Source: CAZEFK01 sp964511405 (GTDB lineage: Bacteria > Pseudomonadota > Alphaproteobacteria > Elsterales > Elsteraceae). From it: a DNA stretch of 20,705 bases. Each line of letters opens with the position of its first letter. The stretch's first letter is position 1. The notes under the pieces were generated by a model. The model saw only the letters and a program-made list of their open reading frames with translations, was not told the origin of the DNA and did not search any database. This document shows positions 1 through 6,578 of this stretch, one piece after another. Location of the stretch: assembly GCA_964511405.1 (NCBI GenBank), contig CAZEFK010000133.1:1-20705 (forward strand), written 5' to 3'. The position numbers and the translations under genes were made by a program.

Positions 1-31
1 GGGCCAGCTCGGCCCGCGCGACGGCGGTCAT
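1..31 (-). CDS. Start of a downstream efflux-operon gene (partial, probably a DHA2-type MFS transporter)
   Basis: An ATG on the minus strand at 31-29 overlaps the TGA stop of the HlyD-type gene (30-28) in an ATGA arrangement. It reads MTAVARAELA before leaving the window. A membrane-fusion adaptor coupled this tightly to a next gene is usually followed by its inner-membrane partner, typically an EmrB/QacA-type drug:proton antiporter. That identity is inference from operon habit only; too few residues are visible to recognise a family. Confidence 0.5.
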   Translation of the reverse strand, partial: MTAVARAELA

Positions 32-1143
32 CGCGTATAGGCCGCCGGCTGCGGCACCGGCCGGTCGTCGATCGAACGTGCCACTTGCGGGCCGGGGGTG
101 GCCTTGCCCGGGCTGCGCACATCAACCGCAACCTCGACCGACAGGCCCGGGCGCAGCACCGGCGCCCGGGCGTCGGTACCCTGGGAGTCAGGATCAAGCG
201 CCACGCGCACCGGCACCCGCTGCACTACCTTGGTGAAGTTGCCGGTGGCGTTCTCGGGCGGCAGCAGGCTGAACTCCGAGCCCGAGGCTGGCGCGAAGCT
301 GTCGATGTGGCCCTTCAGGGTCATGCCCGGCAGCGCGTCCACGGTCACCGTCACCGGCTGGCCCGGCTTCATGCCGCGGATCTGCGTCTCCTTGAAGTTG
401 GCCACGATGTAGACATCGGCGACCGGCACCACGCTCAGGATCTGGGTGCCGGGGCGCAAATACTGGCCGACTTGCACGGCCTTGTTGCCGACCACGCCGT
501 CGATCGGCGCCCGGATGACCGTGTTGTCCAGGTCCAGGGTGGCCGCGTCCAGGTCGGCCTCGGCCTGGGCCAGCTTGGTCGCGTCCAGGGCCTTGCCGGC
601 TTGGATCACGGTCAGCTGCTCGCGCTCGGTATTGAGCGCCGCCTGGGCGCGCGCCAGGGTCGAGGTCGCCTTGCGCCAGTCGGCCTCGGCGGTCTCCAGC
701 TTCTGCTGGGGCGTGTAGGCGTCGCGCACCAGGCTGCGCTGGCGCGCCAGGTCCAGCTTGGTGCGCTCGACCTCGGCCTGGGCGTTGTCGATCGTCGCCT
801 GGGCCTGGGCGATCATGGTCTGCTGCAGGGCGAAATGGGCATCGTCGCTGGCGATCGCCGCCTTCTGGCTCGCGACCTGCGCGCGCGCCGCGGCGACGCG
901 CGCGGCATAGTCGCGGTCGTCGATCTTGACCAGCACGTCGCCGGCATGGACCACCCGGTTGTCCTCGACCGCCACGGCCTGGACGTAGCCGGCCAGCTTC
1001 GGGCTGATCACCGCGATGTCCGCCTTCACATAGGCGTTGTCGGTGGACTGGATGAACCGGCCCTCGGTGAACCAGTACCAGGCGCCGCCGCCGGCGGCCG
1101 CCAGCAGCGCGAGCCCGACGCCCGCGAACACCACACGCTTCAT
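28..1143 (-). CDS. HlyD/EmrA-family membrane fusion (periplasmic adaptor) protein
   Basis: This 371-residue protein is the periplasmic adaptor of a tripartite efflux pump, bridging an inner-membrane transporter to an outer-membrane channel. Residues about 4-25 form one N-terminal membrane anchor. The first half of a biotinyl/lipoyl-like domain follows (about 41-75, including ISPKLAGYV and AGDVLVKID). Next comes a long Ala/Gln/Glu-rich coiled-coil hairpin (about 78-205), the second lipoyl half (TVIRAPIDGVVGN) and a beta-barrel region ending near residue 345, then a Pro-rich tail. Length and domain order fit EmrA-type adaptors. It diverges from a TetR gene and overlaps the next gene by 4 nt. 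The two TetR-type palindromes upstream suggest drug- or solvent-responsive repression. The substrate cannot be read from sequence. Confidence 0.93.
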   Translation of the reverse strand: MKRVVFAGVGLALLAAAGGGAWYWFTEGRFIQSTDNAYVKADIAVISPKLAGYVQAVAVEDNRVVHAGDVLVKIDDRDYAARVAAARAQVASQKAAIASDDAHFALQQTMIAQAQATIDNAQAEVERTKLDLARQRSLVRDAYTPQQKLETAEADWRKATSTLARAQAALNTEREQLTVIQAGKALDATKLAQAEADLDAATLDLDNTVIRAPIDGVVGNKAVQVGQYLRPGTQILSVVPVADVYIVANFKETQIRGMKPGQPVTVTVDALPGMTLKGHIDSFAPASGSEFSLLPPENATGNFTKVVQRVPVRVALDPDSQGTDARAPVLRPGLSVEVAVDVRSPGKATPGPQVARSIDDRPVPQPAAYTR

Positions 1144-1181
1144 CGAAGGGGTCCTATGGCTAGGAAGGCTGACCTGAGAAA

Positions 1182-1198
1182 AACTGAACCGTTCAGTT
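1182..1198. promoter_or_regulatory. TetR-type operator, copy proximal to the efflux gene
   Basis: The palindrome AACTGAAC-C-GTTCAGTT has perfect 8-nt arms around a single central base. It is the same core as the copy at 1246-1266, with centres 66 bp apart. It lies between the predicted efflux promoter and the efflux start codon, a position where bound repressor would block transcription. Binding by the adjacent TetR protein is inference. Confidence 0.75.
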
Positions 1199-1213
1199 CA
1201 GAGGCCTTGCGCG

Positions 1214-1242
1214 ACAATGCGCCCGGTGGCACAGTCCGTCAA
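1214..1242 (-). promoter_or_regulatory. Candidate sigma-70 promoter for the efflux operon
   Basis: Read on the minus strand, TTGACG (1242-1237) is a five-of-six match to the -35 box. It is followed after exactly 17 nt by CATTGT (1219-1214), a weak -10 box. The pair sits between the two TetR-type palindromes, which supports a repressed promoter. The weak -10 keeps confidence moderate. Confidence 0.45.
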
Positions 1243-1245
1243 GCC

Positions 1246-1266
1246 TGAACTGAACCGTTCAGTTCA
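1246..1266. promoter_or_regulatory. TetR-type operator, copy proximal to the tetR gene
   Basis: A perfect 21-bp palindrome, TGAACTGAAC-C-GTTCAGTTCA, ends 24 nt before the proposed tetR start. It shares the 15-bp core ACTGAACCGTTCAGT with the copy at 1182-1198. Such sites beside tetR genes normally mediate autoregulation together with control of the divergent operon. Confidence 0.8.
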
Positions 1267-1290
1267 AACTTGCCGAAGGAAAATGCGCGG

Positions 1291-1947
1291 GTGGTGATGG
1301 AGCGACGGACCGCGGACGGCGGATCCCAGGACAGTGGCGAGCCCCGCGACACGGCCAAGCGGCGGGCCATCACGGCGGCCGCCCGGGCGCTGTTCCTGTC
1401 GGCCGGCTACGGCGCCGTCAGCATGGACCAGATCGCCCGCGCCGCCGAGGTCAGCAAGGCCACGCTCTACGCCCATTTCGAATCCAAGGACGCGCTGTTC
1501 GCGGCGATCATCCAGGAGCGCTGCGCGGCCATGGTCGCCCTGACCGAGGCGCCCCCCGACGACGCCGACCCGGTCCAGGTCATCACCGGCCTCGCCAAGC
1601 AGCTGGCCCTGCACATGGCCTCGCCCGAAAGCATCGCGCTGCACCGGGTCATCATCACCGAGCGCGGCCGCTTCCCCGAGATCGGCCGGATCTGGTACGA
1701 GCGCGGCGTGACCCATGTGCTGGGGATCTTCGCCGACACGCTCCGGCGGCTCGACGCCGCCGGCCGGCTGCCGGTGCCGGATCCGGCGCAGTCGGCCGAG
1801 TACCTGGCGGCGCTGGTCAAGACCTCGTGGTTCATCCGGATGATGATCGGCCAGACCGACCCCGCCGACCTCGAGGCCGAGATCGACGCCGCGATCCGCC
1901 GCTCGGTCGCCTTCTTCGTCGCCGCCCATCGCGGCGGTGCAGGCTGA
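1291..1947 (+). CDS. TetR/AcrR-family transcriptional regulator (AefR-like)
   Basis: This is a dimeric one-component repressor of about 218 residues. The N-terminal TetR helix-turn-helix lies at about residues 44-68 and contains MDQIARAAEVSKATLYAHF followed by SKDALF, the classic recognition-helix signature. The C-terminal ligand/dimer domain (for example IALHRVIITERGRFPEI) resembles the AefR-like TetR C-terminal family. I chose GTG at 1291 because AAGGA at 1276-1280 stands 10 nt before it. ATG 1297 is the main alternative, and a TTG at 1270 is possible but would abut the operator. The gene diverges from the HlyD-type efflux gene, and both flanks of the shared region carry the same palindrome, so repression of the pump and of itself is the likely job. 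The inducer is unknown. Confidence 0.9.
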   Translation: MVMERRTADGGSQDSGEPRDTAKRRAITAAARALFLSAGYGAVSMDQIARAAEVSKATLYAHFESKDALFAAIIQERCAAMVALTEAPPDDADPVQVITGLAKQLALHMASPESIALHRVIITERGRFPEIGRIWYERGVTHVLGIFADTLRRLDAAGRLPVPDPAQSAEYLAALVKTSWFIRMMIGQTDPADLEAEIDAAIRRSVAFFVAAHRGGAG

Positions 1948-2021
1948 CCCGCCGCCCGCGGGGGGCGACAGCCGCCGGCGGGCCGCCTACATTAGGGTCG
2001 AGACGACGGGATCCCCAACCG

Positions 2022-2061
2022 CCCTGTCGTCATTCCCGCGAAAGCGGGAATGACGACAGGG
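2022..2061. repeat. REP-like intergenic palindrome with GAAA loop
   Basis: A perfect 18-bp stem (2022-2039 paired with 2044-2061) closes on a GAAA tetraloop. Its core, CATTCCCGC-GAAA-GCGGGAATG, is the kind of dispersed palindrome found in intergenic regions of many proteobacteria. Spurious translations of such elements give familiar strings such as HSRESGN or PAFAGM, both of which appear here in shadow frames. It lies between the tetR stop and moaA, 29 nt before the moaA start. Only one copy is in the window, so repeat status rests on recognition of the type. Confidence 0.7.
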
Positions 2062-2090
2062 GTGGCGCGGTGGCGTTCCGTCACGAGACA

Positions 2091-3110
2091 ATGGCAGGTG
2101 AGCGTCATCCCGTGCCTCCCGTGATCGATCCCTTCGGCCGCGCCATCACCTATCTGCGGGTGTCGGTCACCGACCGCTGCGATTTCCGCTGCGTCTATTG
2201 CATGGCCGAGGACATGACCTTCCTGCCCAAGGCCGAGCTGCTCAGCCTGGAGGAGCTGGACCGGCTGTGCAGCACCTTCGTGCGCCTGGGCGTGCGCAAG
2301 CTCCGGCTGACCGGCGGCGAGCCCCTGTTCCGGAGCAACATCCTGCACCTCATCGAGAGGCTGTGTCGGCATCTGGGGTCGGGGGCGCTCGACGAGCTGA
2401 CGCTGACCACCAATGGCAGCCAGCTCGAGCGCCACGCCGCGGCGCTGGCCGCCGCCGGAGTGCGCCGGATCAATGTCTCGCTCGACACCCTCGACGAGGC
2501 CAAGTTCGCGGCGATCACGCGCTGGGGCCGGCTGCCCCCGGTGCTGGCCGGGATCGAGGCCGCCCGCGCCGCCGGCCTGCACGTCAAGATCAACACGGTG
2601 GCGCTGCAGGGCGTCAATGACGACGAGTTTGACCACCTGATCGGCTGGTGCGGCGCCCGCGGCTTCGACCTGACCCTGATCGAGGTCATGCCCATGGGCG
2701 AGATCGGCGCCCTCCGGGCCGACCAGTACGTGCCCCTGAGCCGCGTCCGCGCCGGCCTGGAGCGCCGCTGGACGCTCGCCGACCTGCCCGACCGCACCGG
2801 CGGCCCGGCGCGCTATGTCCGCGTGGCCGAGACCGGCGGGCGCCTGGGCTTCATCACGCCGCTCACCCATAATTTCTGCGAAAGCTGCAACCGGGTGCGG
2901 GTCACCTGTACCGGCACGCTCTATATGTGCCTCGGCCAGGAGGATGCCGCCGACCTGCGCACCCCCTTGCGCGCGAGCGCCGACGACGCGGCCCTGGAGG
3001 CCGCGATCCGCGCCGCCGTGGCGCGCAAGCCCAAGGGCCACGACTTCGTGATCGACCGCCGGCGCACCGCCCCCGCGGTCGGCCGCCACATGAGCGTGAC
3101 AGGCGGCTGA
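2091..3110 (+). CDS. moaA: GTP 3',8-cyclase MoaA (molybdenum cofactor biosynthesis)
   Basis: This cytoplasmic radical-SAM enzyme converts GTP to 3',8-cyclo-GTP, the first step of molybdopterin synthesis, acting with MoaC. The 339 residues match the usual length. The N-terminal radical-SAM cluster motif is Cys30, Cys34 and Cys37 in TDRCDFRCVYC, followed by the SAM-binding LTGGEPL. The C-terminal substrate-side cluster is Cys263, Cys266 and Cys280, with the family spacing C-x2-C-x13-C. The protein ends in the diagnostic Gly-Gly tail. The ATG at 2091 is the natural start; the open frame further upstream would run through the palindrome at 2022-2061 and is not expected to be coding. The stop overlaps the nadK start (TGATG), so the two are probably co-translated. 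No other moa gene is visible. Confidence 0.96.
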   Translation: MAGERHPVPPVIDPFGRAITYLRVSVTDRCDFRCVYCMAEDMTFLPKAELLSLEELDRLCSTFVRLGVRKLRLTGGEPLFRSNILHLIERLCRHLGSGALDELTLTTNGSQLERHAAALAAAGVRRINVSLDTLDEAKFAAITRWGRLPPVLAGIEAARAAGLHVKINTVALQGVNDDEFDHLIGWCGARGFDLTLIEVMPMGEIGALRADQYVPLSRVRAGLERRWTLADLPDRTGGPARYVRVAETGGRLGFITPLTHNFCESCNRVRVTCTGTLYMCLGQEDAADLRTPLRASADDAALEAAIRAAVARKPKGHDFVIDRRRTAPAVGRHMSVTGG

Positions 3111-3916
3111 TGCCGCCCGCTCCGGCCCGGCGGCCCGCGCCGCCGCTCGACCGGCCGCTCAAGATCGCCTTCGCGGCCAGCGACACCGACCTCGCCATGG
3201 CGGCAGCCGAGCGGCTGCGCCAGCTTTACGGCAATTGCGGCGTGCCGGAGTCGGACATCATCGTGGCCCTGGGCGGCGACGGCTTCCTGTTGAAGACGCT
3301 GCACACCACCCTGCCCTGGCGCAAGCCGATCTTCGGCATGAACCGCGGCAGCGTCGGCTTCCTGCTCAACGACTTCCGCGAAGAGGACCTGGCCGAGCGG
3401 CTGGCGCGCGCCGCACCGGTCACGCTGCATCCCCTGCGCATGGAGGCGGTCACCCTCGACGGCCGGCGCACCCACGCGCTGGCGATCAATGAGGTGTCGC
3501 TGCTGCGCGAGACCTCGCAGTCGGCCAAGGTCCGCATCCGGGTCGACGGCATCGTGCGGCTGGAGGAGCTGATGTGCGACGGCGTGCTGGTGGCCACGCC
3601 GGCCGGCAGCACCGCCTACAACCTGTCGGCCCATGGCCCGATCGTGCCGCTCGGCGCCGACATCCTGGCGCTGACCCCGATCAGCGCCTTCCGGCCGCGG
3701 CGCTGGCGCGGCGCCCTGCTGCCGGCCTCCGCTCAGGTCGAGTTCGACATCCTGGAGAGCGCCAAGCGCCCGGTCAGCGCCGTCGCCGACGCCCTGGAGG
3801 TGCGCGACGTCGCCGCGGTCCGCGTCCAGGAGGACCGCGGCACCGTCCTCACCTTGCTGTTCGATCCCGACCGCCCGCTCGACGAGCGGATCCTGAAGGA
3901 GCAGTTCCAGCCCTAA
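3110..3916 (+). CDS. nadK: NAD kinase
   Basis: This enzyme phosphorylates NAD to NADP in the cytoplasm. The 268-residue protein begins PLKIAFAASDT, typical of alphaproteobacterial NAD kinases. It carries the catalytic GGDG motif at residues 55-58 (VALGGDGFLLKTLH), the Asn-Glu pair at 127-128 (AINEVSLLR) and GSTAYN at 166-171, which lines the nucleotide site. Length and motif order are normal. Translation is coupled to moaA by a TGATG overlap, an unusual partnership because the two enzymes share no pathway. The stop codon TAA forms the first bases of a perfect hairpin at 3914-3939. Confidence 0.95.
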   Translation: MPPAPARRPAPPLDRPLKIAFAASDTDLAMAAAERLRQLYGNCGVPESDIIVALGGDGFLLKTLHTTLPWRKPIFGMNRGSVGFLLNDFREEDLAERLARAAPVTLHPLRMEAVTLDGRRTHALAINEVSLLRETSQSAKVRIRVDGIVRLEELMCDGVLVATPAGSTAYNLSAHGPIVPLGADILALTPISAFRPRRWRGALLPASAQVEFDILESAKRPVSAVADALEVRDVAAVRVQEDRGTVLTLLFDPDRPLDERILKEQFQP

Positions 3917-4033
3917 GCAGGCTCTGTTGAGCCTGCTTACACTTCAAGTTCAAGCGGCATTGATTTTCCTCGTTCCGAGGAAAATCAATCGTGGCTTTAG
4001 CCACGCAAGGCTGCTTAGCGCAGCGCGGCGCTA
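3913..4033. repeat. Composite hairpin element filling the nadK to 4031 gap
   Basis: Consecutive inverted repeats fill the whole gap between two convergent stop codons. They are an 11-bp stem (3914-3939), a perfect 14-bp AT-rich stem with a 3-nt TTC loop (3959-3972 with 3976-3989), a directly abutting 6-bp stem with TTTA loop (3990-3995 with 4000-4005), and TAGCGC/GCGCTA (4016-4021 with 4028-4033). The outer octamers CTAAGCAG (3913-3920) and CTGCTTAG (4011-4018) are also inverted repeats of one another, so the block could fold as one branched structure. A double terminator or a non-autonomous palindromic element are both possible; I recognise no named family. Confidence 0.6.
3914..3939 (+). 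terminator. Hairpin overlapping the nadK stop, candidate terminator
   Basis: A perfect 11-bp stem (TAAGCAGGCTC, 3914-3924, paired with 3929-3939) has a 4-nt loop TGTT. The stop codon of nadK is the base of the stem. No U-tract follows, so classical intrinsic termination is not certain. Confidence 0.5.
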
Positions 4034-4351
4034 GGGTTTGGGCTGCACCAAGGGATTGCCGCCCGGCGTGCCGGGGGGCGGAACCACGGGCATCGCGCCG
4101 ACCGGCGGCGCCGGCTTGGCCATGCCCGGATCGATGGCCGCCGGCGGCTGGATGACGCCGTTGGAGCGCGACAGCTCCGACCCCAACGGCTCGCGACCAC
4201 TGGTGCCGCTGCCGCCCTCCGGCCCGGGCGACGCCTTCCGGCTGCTGGGCGGCGGGGTCGGGCTGGTGTCGGAGGGCGGAGCCTGGGCGGCGGCAGTGCC
4301 GGCCAGCAGCAGGCCGGCGAGAATGCCGGCGCAGAGCCTGAAGCGCGTCAT
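4031..4351 (-). CDS. Small exported proline-rich protein of unknown function
   Basis: This is a 106-residue protein. Residues about 1-23 form a Sec signal peptide (MTRFRLCAGILAGLLLAGTA, then AAAQA). The mature part is short, low in complexity and rich in Pro, Gly and Ser, with no hydrophobic core. It ends in the segment SNGVIQPPAAIDPGM followed by MPVVPPPGTPGG, an arrangement I recall from small uncharacterised exported proteins in other alphaproteobacteria. The ATG at 4351 has GGGAG about 7 nt upstream and directly precedes the signal peptide, so it is preferred over an upstream start at 4387. It lies 61 nt downstream of the YihY/BrkB gene on the same strand and may be co-transcribed. Its function is unknown. 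Confidence 0.75.
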   Translation of the reverse strand: MTRFRLCAGILAGLLLAGTAAAQAPPSDTSPTPPPSSRKASPGPEGGSGTSGREPLGSELSRSNGVIQPPAAIDPGMAKPAPPVGAMPVVPPPGTPGGNPLVQPKP

Positions 4352-4412
4352 GCGCGGTCTCCCGACGGGTTGATCCTGCCGACTCAACCGGACGGCAGCG
4401 GCGGCGGTTCCG

Positions 4413-5291
4413 CTATGCGGCGCTGCGGCCGGGGCGATGGGCGATCTCGGCGTTCACCTCGGCGCCCAGCAGCACGATATAGGCGCTGAGATAGAACCAC
4501 ATCAGCAGCACGACCACCGCGCCCAGCGAGCCATAGGTCTTGTCGTAGGACGCGAATTGCCGGACATAGGCCGAGAAGCCCAGCGACATCGCGACCCATA
4601 GCACGGTCGCGCCCAAGGCCCCCCACAGCACGCAACGCCACTGCGACTCGGCGCGCGGCGGGCCGAAGCGGTAGAGTGCCGCCATCCCGGCCATCACCAG
4701 GGCCCCGAGCAGCGGCCAGCGCAACAGCGCCAGCCAGTCGCGCAGCGCCGCCGGCATCGGCAGCAGGTCGATCACCGCCGGCAGCACCGCCACCAGCACC
4801 AGGGCCGCGATGATGAACAGGATCGCGCCCAGAGTGAAGGCGAAGGCGATCAGGTTGAACAGCACGACGCTGCGCGTCTCGGGCGTGCGGTAGGCGACGG
4901 TGACCGCGGACAGCAGGGCGGTCGCGCCATTGTGGGCGCTCCACAGGGTGAACAGGAAGCTGAGGGCCGCCGTCGCGCTCAGGCCGCCCGAGGGCGCCCC
5001 GACCAGGCGCCCAAGCTCGTCCGCCAGGATCGCGTTGGCCTCGGGCGGCAACACCACGCGCGACAGGTCGACCAGGCTTTCGACCGACGCCCGGTCCGCC
5101 GCCAGACCATAGACCGAGACCAGGGTCGCGAGCGCCGGAAACAGGGCCAGCAGCATGTAGAACGCCGCACCGGCGGCGATCATGCCCAGATTGTCGGCGC
5201 CGATGCTCTGCCACAGCCGGCCCGCCGTGGCGCGCCAGCCGGCCTCGGCTTGAGGCGGTCGGGTACGGTCCTCGGCCAGCGGCGCCGACAT
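4413..5291 (-). CDS. YihY/BrkB-family inner membrane protein
   Basis: This 292-residue polytopic membrane protein belongs to the YihY/virulence factor BrkB family. Typical features are the N-terminal NLGMIAAGAAFYMLLALFPA helix, the segment SAHNGATALLSAVTVAYRT, about six hydrophobic helices and the C-terminal YDKTYGSLGAVVVLLMWFYL stretch with AYIVLLGAEVNAE. The family was once annotated as ribonuclease BN, which was an error; transport or envelope roles have been suggested but the substrate is unsettled. ATG 5291 is chosen because GAGGG lies 5 nt upstream; a TTG at 5306 would extend it by five residues. It sits about 80 nt downstream of the lactonase gene, probably in one operon with it. Confidence 0.92.
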   Translation of the reverse strand: MSAPLAEDRTRPPQAEAGWRATAGRLWQSIGADNLGMIAAGAAFYMLLALFPALATLVSVYGLAADRASVESLVDLSRVVLPPEANAILADELGRLVGAPSGGLSATAALSFLFTLWSAHNGATALLSAVTVAYRTPETRSVVLFNLIAFAFTLGAILFIIAALVLVAVLPAVIDLLPMPAALRDWLALLRWPLLGALVMAGMAALYRFGPPRAESQWRCVLWGALGATVLWVAMSLGFSAYVRQFASYDKTYGSLGAVVVLLMWFYLSAYIVLLGAEVNAEIAHRPGRSAA

Positions 5292-5372
5292 CAGGTCCCT
5301 CGGCAATCTCCGGCGCGGGGCCGGATGCCGGAATCACGCCACGCCGCCGCCCTCGGTTCCCTTCACACCCTC

Positions 5373-6401
5373 TCAGGCCAGATCGACGACCTCGATCCAG
5401 TTCGGCGCGTCGCCCATGGGATGGTGGCCCACGGCGTCGAGCCGGCCGTCGGCGCCGATGGCATAGACGGTCAGCCGGTTCGAGCGCAGCCCGGCCGCCA
5501 GCAGGAACCGGCCGCGCGGATCGATCGTGAAGCCGCGCGGCTCGAGTTCCGTCGAATAGCGCCCGATCGCGGTCAGCGTGCCCGTCGCCGGATCGACGGC
5601 GAAGGCCGCCAGGGTGCTGGTGGTGCGTTCGCTGGCATAGAGGAAACGGCCGTCCGGGGTGATGTGCAGGTCGGCCGCAGCCGGCTTCTCGGCGAAGCCG
5701 GGCGGCAGCTGCGACAACACCTGCAGCGCGTCGAGCGCGCCGGTGGCAGGGTCGAGGCGGTAGGCGCCGACCGTGCCGTCCAGCTCGCTGACCAGATAGG
5801 CGAAAGCGCCCTGGGGATGGAATAGCAGGTGCCGCGGCCCGGCGCCCGATGCGGTGCGCAGCACGGCCACCGGCTCGCCCAGCCGGCCGGTGGCGGGGTC
5901 GAAGGCCGCGGCCGTCACGACGTCGCCGCCCAGGCTGGTGGCGTAGACCCGCTGCCCGTCGGGGCCGGGCAGCACGCAATGGGCCTTGGGCTCGGTGCCG
6001 ATCACCTGCAGGGCGGCGCCCAGGCGGCCGTCCTCGGCGATCGGGTTCACCGCCAGCTTCGATCCGGCATAGGAGGCGCTGAACAGATAGCGGCCGCCAT
6101 TGTCGATCGACAGGTAGCACATGCTGTCGGCGAGGTAGGTCGAGGACCGCCGCGCCAGCCGCCCGCTGGCGGGGTCGATGGCGAAGGTGACGGCCGGGAA
6201 CGGCGCAATGCGCAGGGCGGCGATCAGGAAGCGGCGATCGGGGGTCACCGCCAGGGGCAGGCTGCTGGGCGACGGCCCCTCGGAGCCGCCGACCGGCACT
6301 GTCTCGAGCGCCGTCAGGCGGCCGCTGTCGCGATCCATGGCCAGGACATGGATGTCCTTCGATCCGGCATTGGAGACATAGACAGCGGTCAGTAGCGGCA
6401 T
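5373..6401 (-). CDS. Lactonase-family seven-bladed beta-propeller protein (6-phosphogluconolactonase-like)
   Basis: This 342-residue protein belongs to the family of E. coli Pgl (YbhE), a beta-propeller 6-phosphogluconolactonase. It opens with AVYVSNAGSKDIHVL and is built of recurring blade strings such as DPASGRL, DPATGRL, DPATGAL and DPATGTLTAIG, interleaved with TPDGRFLYASERTTSTLA. There is no signal peptide, so a cytoplasmic location is likely. ATG 6401 has AGGA about 7 nt upstream. Family members act on sugar lactones, but many are only assigned by fold, and no other pentose-phosphate gene is nearby, so the exact lactone is open. It reads into the YihY/BrkB gene. Confidence 0.85.
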   Translation of the reverse strand: MPLLTAVYVSNAGSKDIHVLAMDRDSGRLTALETVPVGGSEGPSPSSLPLAVTPDRRFLIAALRIAPFPAVTFAIDPASGRLARRSSTYLADSMCYLSIDNGGRYLFSASYAGSKLAVNPIAEDGRLGAALQVIGTEPKAHCVLPGPDGQRVYATSLGGDVVTAAAFDPATGRLGEPVAVLRTASGAGPRHLLFHPQGAFAYLVSELDGTVGAYRLDPATGALDALQVLSQLPPGFAEKPAAADLHITPDGRFLYASERTTSTLAAFAVDPATGTLTAIGRYSTELEPRGFTIDPRGRFLLAAGLRSNRLTVYAIGADGRLDAVGHHPMGDAPNWIEVVDLA

Positions 6402-6441
6402 TCAGGTCCTCGATCGCAAGGGGGGTCCGGCCCAGCCGCGG

Positions 6442-6475
6442 CGGCGGCGCCCCGGCATAGCGCCGGGCGCCGCCG
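6442..6475. other. GC-rich hairpin
   Basis: An 11-bp perfect stem, CGGCGGCGCCC (6442-6452) with GGGCGCCGCCG (6465-6475), continues inside through a one-base bulge with GGC/GCC. It lies 41 nt upstream of the lactonase start and would sit in its 5' leader if transcription starts farther upstream. Confidence 0.5.
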
Positions 6476-6504
6476 GTGACAATGGCGGTGCGCAGGCTGC
6501 CCGC

Positions 6505-6528
6505 TTTTGCCTCAGGCCCGAGACAAAA
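6505..6528. other. Hairpin with T-rich arm
   Basis: TTTTG (6505-6509) pairs with CAAAA (6524-6528). After one C-A mismatch, CTC (6511-6513) pairs with GAG (6520-6522), leaving a 6-nt loop. It is only 2 nt from the next hairpin. Confidence 0.35.
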
Positions 6529-6530
6529 TC

Positions 6531-6578
6531 GTGATGCTGTCGAGCAACCGACGGCCCCTCGGCTGTGCGCAGCATCAC
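6531..6578. other. Nested stem, candidate structured leader or operator pair
   Basis: GTGATGCTG (6531-6539) is perfectly complementary to CAGCATCAC (6570-6578). The 30-nt interior holds a second stem, CCGA (6548-6551) with TCGG (6559-6562). It could be a structured RNA element on either strand or a bipartite protein site. I do not recognise a known riboswitch class. Confidence 0.4.

Noticed and set aside
85..1248. Long plus-strand reading frame opposite the HlyD-type gene
   Set aside because: Low-complexity Arg/Ala/Gly/His translation typical of antisense frames in GC-rich DNA. The opposite strand has a clear family match.
1827..2090. N-terminal extension of the moaA frame back to 1827
   Set aside because: It overlaps the tetR gene, runs through the palindrome at 2022-2061 and has Arg/Pro-rich shadow composition. 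MoaA proteins start close to ATG 2091.
4368..4389. 6-bp inverted repeat GGTTGA/TCAACC between the YihY/BrkB gene and the small exported protein
   Set aside because: Short stem with a 10-nt loop and no T-tract; expected by chance at this length.
5309..5332. TCCGGC/GCCGGA stem between the lactonase and YihY/BrkB genes
   Set aside because: Only 6 bp with a 12-nt loop in GC-rich DNA; too weak to call an attenuator.
4384..6120. 578-codon minus-strand frame spanning the YihY/BrkB and lactonase genes
   Set aside because: It is out of frame with two well-supported genes and has Arg/Gly-rich shadow composition.
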